From positions 8,913,001 to 8,977,000 of the forward strand of contig NZ_CP136624.1 in assembly GCF_032917945.1 (NCBI RefSeq): DNA of 64,000 nt. The letters run 5' to 3'. The stretch is from Bradyrhizobium sp. sBnM-33 (GTDB taxonomy: Bacteria; Pseudomonadota; Alphaproteobacteria; Rhizobiales; Xanthobacteraceae). The notes beneath the pieces are model-generated. The model was not told where the DNA came from. It ran no database searches and was given only the letters and a program-made list of their open reading frames with translations. Below, piece by piece: positions 59,857-64,000 of this stretch (the first letter of the stretch is position 1; each line of letters begins with the position of its first letter). A program made the position numbers and the translations under genes.

Positions 59857-60042
59857 CCCTTCTCCCCTTGTGGGAGAAGGTGGCGTAGGCGGCCTGTGGC
59901 CGCCGTCCCTTAGAACGCCGATGCCTCGCATCGGCTATGGACGCGAAGCGGCAGCGAGACGGAGAGGGGACTGTCTCCGCGGAGAGAACCCCTCATCCGC
60001 CTTCGCTGTCGCGAAGGCACCTTCTCCCACAAGGGGAGAAGG
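59857..60042. repeat. Dispersed inverted repeat, family 2 (copy 2)
   Basis: CCCTTCTCCCCTTGTGGGAG to CTTCTCCCACAAGGGGAGAA, as at 43057. It lies between the convergent DUF2336 and LLM oxidoreductase genes. Confidence 0.88.
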
Positions 60043-60048
60043 AAGCAC

Positions 60049-61149
60049 TCACGCCGCCTTGGTGAGACCAGCATCGAGATGCTGCAGCCGCGGCATCACT
60101 TCCTGCTTCAACAGGCGGAGCGAATTGTGCCAGGCTTCCGGCTTGTGCTTGTAGTCGAAGCCGAACACCAGAAGCGTGCCGAAGCCGCCGACCTCATGAT
60201 AGATCCGCTCGATCTTCTCGGTGACCGTCGCAGGCGAGCCGACGATCCAGTTGTTGCGGGCGCAATATTCGACCGTAACGTCGGAGTCGGCGATGTCGGG
60301 CGTGGCCTTGAGATAGTCCTTGAAGCCGAAATGGCCGAGCAGAGGCAGAAAATATTCGCCCATCATCCGGCCCATCATGTCGCCGACGGAAAGCCGCCAC
60401 GCCTCCTCGTCGGTGTCGGCGATGAACACCTCGCGCACCAGGCGCCAGTCGCTGCGCTTCGGCTTGCGTCCGGTTTTCGCAGCACCGATCTCGACCGATT
60501 CCCAGTGGCTGCCGACGTAAGCCGGGTTGAGGTTGAGGCTCATCGGGATGTAGCCGCGCTCGCCGGCGAGCTTGAGCGTATCCGAGCCCTTGGAGAGACC
60601 GGCAACGCCGATCGGCGGATGCGGCGCCTGCAACGGCTTGATGTGGGGCTTGAGGAAGTCGAACATCGTGTCGGGCTTGCTCACGGTCCAGAACTTGCCG
60701 GTATGGGTCCAGGGCGCGTCCTCGGTCCACATTTTCAGGATGATCTCCAGCGCCTCGCGCGTCATGTCGCGGTTCTGGCCGGACATGCCGTCGACGTTGA
60801 ACATCGCCCAGTCGCTCGGCAGGCCGCTTGCCGCGACGCCGAAGTTGAGACGTCCGCCGGAGAGATGATCGAGCATCGCGACGCGGTTGGCCAGTTCGGC
60901 GGGGTGGTGATAGGGCAACAGGAAACCGCCGGGGCCAAGGCGGATATTTTTGGTCTGCAGAAACGCCTGCGCGAGAATGAGATCGGGCGAGGGATGCGGT
61001 TCCCAGGGCGCGGTGTGGTGCTCGCCGATCCAGGCTTCCTGATAGCCGAGCTCGTCGAGCCAGCGCAGCGTCTGCAGGTCCCAGTCGTGACCCTCTTTCA
61101 ATCCGCACTCCGGCGGATGGGACGGCATCGTGAAGTATCCGATCTCCAT
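60049..61149 (-). CDS. LLM-class (luciferase-like) flavin-dependent monooxygenase
   Basis: 366 residues from the ATG at 61149. The bacterial-luciferase barrel shows MEIGYFTMPSHPPECGLKEG, DELGYQEAWIGEHHTAPWEP, RLGPGGFLLPYHHPAELANRVAMLDHLSGGRLNFGVAASG and a FAIR-type helical insert. It uses reduced FMN supplied by a separate reductase. The substrate is unknown. An OYE-family flavoprotein is next, in the same direction but separated by a repeat. Confidence 0.88.
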   Translation of the reverse strand: MEIGYFTMPSHPPECGLKEGHDWDLQTLRWLDELGYQEAWIGEHHTAPWEPHPSPDLILAQAFLQTKNIRLGPGGFLLPYHHPAELANRVAMLDHLSGGRLNFGVAASGLPSDWAMFNVDGMSGQNRDMTREALEIILKMWTEDAPWTHTGKFWTVSKPDTMFDFLKPHIKPLQAPHPPIGVAGLSKGSDTLKLAGERGYIPMSLNLNPAYVGSHWESVEIGAAKTGRKPKRSDWRLVREVFIADTDEEAWRLSVGDMMGRMMGEYFLPLLGHFGFKDYLKATPDIADSDVTVEYCARNNWIVGSPATVTEKIERIYHEVGGFGTLLVFGFDYKHKPEAWHNSLRLLKQEVMPRLQHLDAGLTKAA

Positions 61150-61283
61150 GGGGTGTCCTCGCTGTATGTCGTTATTGAAAACGCGTCTATCGCGCGCACG
61201 CGAAAGCATAGCACGCCGGACGTATGGCCGAGATATGACGAAACGGCTGGGCTGAGGTTCGCACAGCGAAGCGATGCGCGCTT

Positions 61284-61421
61284 CCCTTCTCCCCTTGTGG
61301 GAGAAGGTGCCGTAGCGAAGCGAAGGCGGATGAGGGGTCCGTCTCCGTGGATGGAGACCGCTCATCCGTCTCGCTGCCGCTTCGCGCCAGCGATCCACCT
61401 TCTCCCACAAGGGGAGAAGGG
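61284..61421. repeat. Dispersed inverted repeat, family 2 (copy 3)
   Basis: CCCTTCTCCCCTTGTGGGAG to CTCCCACAAGGGGAGAAGG, as above. It lies between two tandem flavoprotein genes. Confidence 0.88.
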
Positions 61422-61431
61422 AGAGCGCGCG

Positions 61432-62544
61432 CTACCTCGTGCCGAACGTCGTGGCGCCGAACAGCGCCTTCTGTGTCGAGGGCTGCGAGCGCCAGTATTG
61501 CGGCGGGGCGAACACCTCGCCGCCGAGTTCGGCGGCGGCGTGCCAGCCCCAGCGCGGGTCGTAGAGCATGGCGCGGGCGAGCGCGACCATGTCGGCCTTG
61601 CCCGAGGCAATGATCTCCTCGGCCTGCTTCGGCTCGGTGATCAGGCCGACGGCGATCGTGGTGAGACCGGTCGCCTCGCGGATCGCTTGCGCGAACGGCA
61701 CCTGATACCCGGGGCCGAGCGGAATTTTTTGCAGCGGCGAGACGCCGCCCGAGGATGCGTCGATCCAGTCGACGCCGTGCTTCTTCAGCTCCTGCGCGAA
61801 TTCGATGGTCTGCGCCAGATCCCAGCCGCCCTCGACCCAGTCGGTGCAGGAAACGCGAATGCCGACCGGCTTGTCATGCGGAAACGCCGCGCGCACCGCG
61901 TCGAACACTTCGAGCGGAAAGCGCATGCGATTCTGCAACGAGCCGCCATATTGATCGGTGCGCCGGTTGGCGATCGGCGACAGGAACTGGTGCAGGAGAT
62001 AGCCGTGCGCCGAGTGCACCTCGATGGCGTCGATGCCGAGCCGCTCGGCGCGCTTCGTAGCCGCCACGAACGCATCGCGCACGCGCGCAAGGCCTGTGGC
62101 ATCGAAGGCAACGGGCGGCGGCTCGCCCTCCTTGTGCGGGATCGCCGACGGTCCCTCCGGCCGCCAGCCGCCTTCGGCCACCGGGATCAGTTGCCCGCCA
62201 TCCCACGGCGTGTGGCTCGACGCCTTGCGGCCGGCATGGGCCAGCTGCATCATCACGGCGGTCTTCGAACGTTTGCGCACCGACGCCAGGATCGGCCTCA
62301 GCGCGGCTTCAGTGGCGTCGTTATAGAGGCCGAGGCAGCCCGGCGTGATCCGGCCGGTCGGCTCCACCGCGGTCGCCTCGATGCAGAAGGCACCAGCTCC
62401 CGACAGCGCCAGCGAATTGATGTGGGTGAAGTGCCAGTCATTGGCCTCGCCGTCCACGGCCGAATACTGGCACATCGGCGCCACCATGATGCGGTTAGGA
62501 AGCGTCAGGCCGCGCAGTTTGATCGGGGTAAACAAAGCGCTCAT
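61432..62544 (-). CDS. NADH:flavin oxidoreductase/OYE-family (YqjM type)
   Basis: 370 residues from the ATG at 62544. Old-yellow-enzyme barrel: LTLPNRIMVAPMCQYSAVDGEAND, LAHAGRKAS, EVHSAHGYLLHQFLSPIANRRTDQYGGSLQNRMRFPLEVFDAVR and DMVALARAMLYDPRWGW. The Cys in APMCQYS marks the YqjM subfamily. It reduces enones or acts on nitro compounds. The same fold is the reductase half of some fused aryl-CoA monooxygenase/reductases, but this gene lies far from the monooxygenase at 3319. Confidence 0.9.
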   Translation of the reverse strand: MSALFTPIKLRGLTLPNRIMVAPMCQYSAVDGEANDWHFTHINSLALSGAGAFCIEATAVEPTGRITPGCLGLYNDATEAALRPILASVRKRSKTAVMMQLAHAGRKASSHTPWDGGQLIPVAEGGWRPEGPSAIPHKEGEPPPVAFDATGLARVRDAFVAATKRAERLGIDAIEVHSAHGYLLHQFLSPIANRRTDQYGGSLQNRMRFPLEVFDAVRAAFPHDKPVGIRVSCTDWVEGGWDLAQTIEFAQELKKHGVDWIDASSGGVSPLQKIPLGPGYQVPFAQAIREATGLTTIAVGLITEPKQAEEIIASGKADMVALARAMLYDPRWGWHAAAELGGEVFAPPQYWRSQPSTQKALFGATTFGTR

Positions 62545-62661
62545 GGGCGAAGGGATCCGGACCGGAGGAAAGTACACCCTATTGTGTAACGAGGCCGCGC
62601 CCGCCGCTCAACCGCGCCTGGCTCAACCCTGCCGGGCGAATATACGGGAGAAGGAGCGGCC

Positions 62662-63729
62662 CTATTCCACCAGCGCGAATTGCAGCAGCAGGTTGCGCTG
62701 GATCATCGAGAAATTGTCGTCGGAGACGAGCGTCAGGACCGTCTCGCCCTCCGGCGTGACATGGGCGTCGATGCCCTCGAGATTGTCGATCTCGCTGCCG
62801 AGATCGGCCTCGAAGATCACGGGGCCGTCGATAAGGGCCCCGGGGGCGATAGAAGCAAGTGCGATGCGGCGGATGCGGATACCGACGCCGCCGAGCCAGG
62901 AGAATTTGCGTTCGAGCAGCAGCAGCCCACCGGACGGCAGCAGCACCGCGTCGCTGATATCAAAATTGTCGCTGCGGTGGATGCTGAACAGCCCCAGCGT
63001 CCTACCGATCAGGAAGGCTGTGATGTTGCCCTGCGCGTCGAGTGCGCGTTCGGAGATCGCGATCAGCGTTCCCGCCAGCGGCAAGCCCTTCGGCACCACG
63101 ACAAGCGCCTCGATTCCCTTGTTGTTGGGCAGCTTGCGCACACCCAGCGGCAACTGAATCAATTCGCCATGCGCGCGGGTAAATCCTTTGGCGAAGTCGA
63201 AGCGCAGTATCTGATTGACGCGCTCGAGACCGACATAGACCAGCGAGCCGTCGAGCGCGATCGCCTCGGTGTCGTACCAGCCGCGCGAGGTGATCGGCTT
63301 GCCGTCGTGGCCAAGCACCGGCGAGGCCTCGACATCGTCGAGTCCGGTCATCTCGCGGCCCTTGTAGACAATTCGGCCGGTGAACCAGCCCCCCTTGTCG
63401 CTGATGGCGATGAAACGCTCGCCCTTGGCATCCAGCCGCAGGCCCGACAATCCGCCGAAGCCGCGAAAACGCGAGGTAAGAATCAGTCCGCTGCGATATT
63501 CGAGCTCGCCGAACCGCACACGCGAGCGGTCGCGGGTGTCGAACGAGGGCAGCGGCCGGGCATTGACCTCGATCGAAACCGGCGCACTGACCGAGAATTC
63601 GTCTGTAGCGGTCTGCTTCGGCGGCCGCTGAACGGCGGTCTGCGCCAATGCCGCGCAGGGCACGGCCGCCATCGAAAGCGCCGCCGCTGCATATTTCAAA
63701 AGGCGGCGGCGGCCTATGAGCGGGGGCAT
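62662..63729 (-). CDS. Exported esterase-like protein of the phytase family (PF13449)
   Basis: 355 residues from the ATG at 63729. The N-terminus MPPLIGRRRLLKYAAAAL fits a twin-arginine signal (RRRLLK). The body reads RFGELEYRSGLILTSRFRGFGGLSGLRLDAKGERFIAISDKGGWFTGRIVYKGREMTGL, the beta-propeller-like esterase-phytase domain. It should be periplasmic. It begins 4 bp after the cobT stop, so it is the second gene of the cobT operon. Confidence 0.82.
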   Translation of the reverse strand: MPPLIGRRRLLKYAAAALSMAAVPCAALAQTAVQRPPKQTATDEFSVSAPVSIEVNARPLPSFDTRDRSRVRFGELEYRSGLILTSRFRGFGGLSGLRLDAKGERFIAISDKGGWFTGRIVYKGREMTGLDDVEASPVLGHDGKPITSRGWYDTEAIALDGSLVYVGLERVNQILRFDFAKGFTRAHGELIQLPLGVRKLPNNKGIEALVVVPKGLPLAGTLIAISERALDAQGNITAFLIGRTLGLFSIHRSDNFDISDAVLLPSGGLLLLERKFSWLGGVGIRIRRIALASIAPGALIDGPVIFEADLGSEIDNLEGIDAHVTPEGETVLTLVSDDNFSMIQRNLLLQFALVE

Positions 63730-63733
63730 GCTT

Positions 63734-64000
63734 TCACGAGTGCAGGCGGCGCGGCCGGTGGTGGCCCATGGCGGGCGCGGCGCCGTTGGTCTCGCTGAAC
63801 AGCTCGGCGAGTTTTTCGGTGATGGCGCCGCCAAGCTCCTCGGCATCGACGATGGTGACCGCGCGCCGGTAGTAGCGCGTGACGTCGTGACCGATGCCGA
63901 TCGCGATCAACTCGACCGGCGAACGGGTCTCGATCTCCTCGATGATGTGGCGCAAATGCCGCTCGAGGTAGTTGCCGGGATTGACCGACAGCGTGGAATC
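63734..64000 (-). CDS. cobT: Cobaltochelatase CobT subunit (C-terminal part; N-terminus outside window)
   Basis: Only the last 88 codons are visible: [20 protein letters not shown], then [48 protein letters not shown]. This is the C-terminus of CobT, which with CobS and CobN inserts cobalt into hydrogenobyrinic acid a,c-diamide in aerobic cobalamin synthesis. The sequence ends in a His/Arg-rich tail. The gene runs off the right edge. Confidence 0.93.
   Translation of the reverse strand, partial: DSTLSVNPGNYLERHLRHIIEEIETRSPVELIAIGIGHDVTRYYRRAVTIVDAEELGGAITEKLAELFSETNGAAPAMGHHRPRRLHS

Noticed and set aside
60079..62589. Very long open frame on the plus strand (836 codons)
   Set aside because: It is antisense to two intact flavoprotein genes and to a repeat. 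Its length comes from the high GC content, and the amino-acid composition (Arg, Ala, His) is typical of a shadow frame.
62680..63798. 372-codon plus-strand frame antisense to the phytase-like esterase
   Set aside because: No motifs; the minus strand has a full domain, a Tat-like signal and operon context.

Overview
The window is high-GC DNA of an alphaproteobacterium and most resembles a Bradyrhizobium/Rhodopseudomonas-type chromosome. This is inferred from gene content (CobT, a CarD regulator with a lysine/alanine-rich tail, FdxA, a Suv3-like helicase, DUF2336 and DUF3108 proteins), from many CoA-dependent aromatic and acyl-CoA genes, and from several families of dispersed palindromic intergenic repeats. 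No rRNA, CRISPR array, integrase or transposase was seen. One tRNA (Arg, anticodon CCT) lies at 24306-24382.

Layout. 1-2479: an RND efflux pump (permease cut by the window edge, plus its adaptor lipoprotein). 3288-8454: an aromatic-acid cluster on two divergent arms. A flavin monooxygenase and an aryl-CoA ligase lie on one arm; maleylpyruvate/maleylacetoacetate isomerase, MarR and gentisate 1,2-dioxygenase lie on the other. Both arms carry the same palindrome over the -10 box, so the MarR protein probably controls both. The genes fit aryl acid -> aryl-CoA -> 5-hydroxyaryl-CoA -> gentisate -> maleylpyruvate -> fumarylpyruvate, with salicylate or anthranilate as likely substrates. 8616-13748: an SsuABC/TauABC-like importer with an FAD oxidoreductase and a divergent LysR. 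13761-18816: aspartate dehydrogenase-like protein, enoyl-CoA hydratase, ketopantoate reductase-like protein, SDR, Asp/Glu/hydantoin racemase and a small hydrolase. 19058-25449: a di-heme cytochrome, an esterase, a MarR/monooxygenase pair with a clear operator, a decayed pfkB gene, the tRNA and a PRC-barrel protein. 25480-28755: Bug-type binding protein, cupin, RraA-like protein and a frameshifted AraC regulator. 29022-39652: small exported proteins, a second PanE-like gene, YidB-like and GlsB-like proteins, and two blocks of acyl-CoA genes (two acyl-CoA dehydrogenases, two enoyl-CoA hydratases, a VOC protein, a Leu/Ile/Val-type binding protein). 40090-51142: mostly housekeeping (SNase-like protein, M48 protease, CarD, FdxA, S4 protein, Suv3-like helicase, DUF3108, rpmB). 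56181-64000: DUF2235, a 1.2 kb repeat field, DUF2336, two flavin oxidoreductases, a phytase-like esterase and the end of cobT.

The most interesting segment is an AT-richer island at about 51.25-56.05 kb, inserted between rpmB and the DUF2235 gene. Its first three genes form an operon matching the architecture of ABC-three-component (ABC-3C) conflict systems: a restriction-nuclease-like effector, a small middle component, and an SMC/Rad50-like ATPase with a CPTC hook. They are followed by a PD-(D/E)XK nuclease gene and a small protein with a HEPN-type R-x4-H motif. Two of these five genes are split by apparent one-base deletions. The AraC gene and the pfkB remnant carry shifts of the same polarity, so sequence error must be excluded before the system is called dead or alive.

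Five or more repeat families sit almost only in intergenic gaps, often between convergent genes where they could act as two-way terminators.
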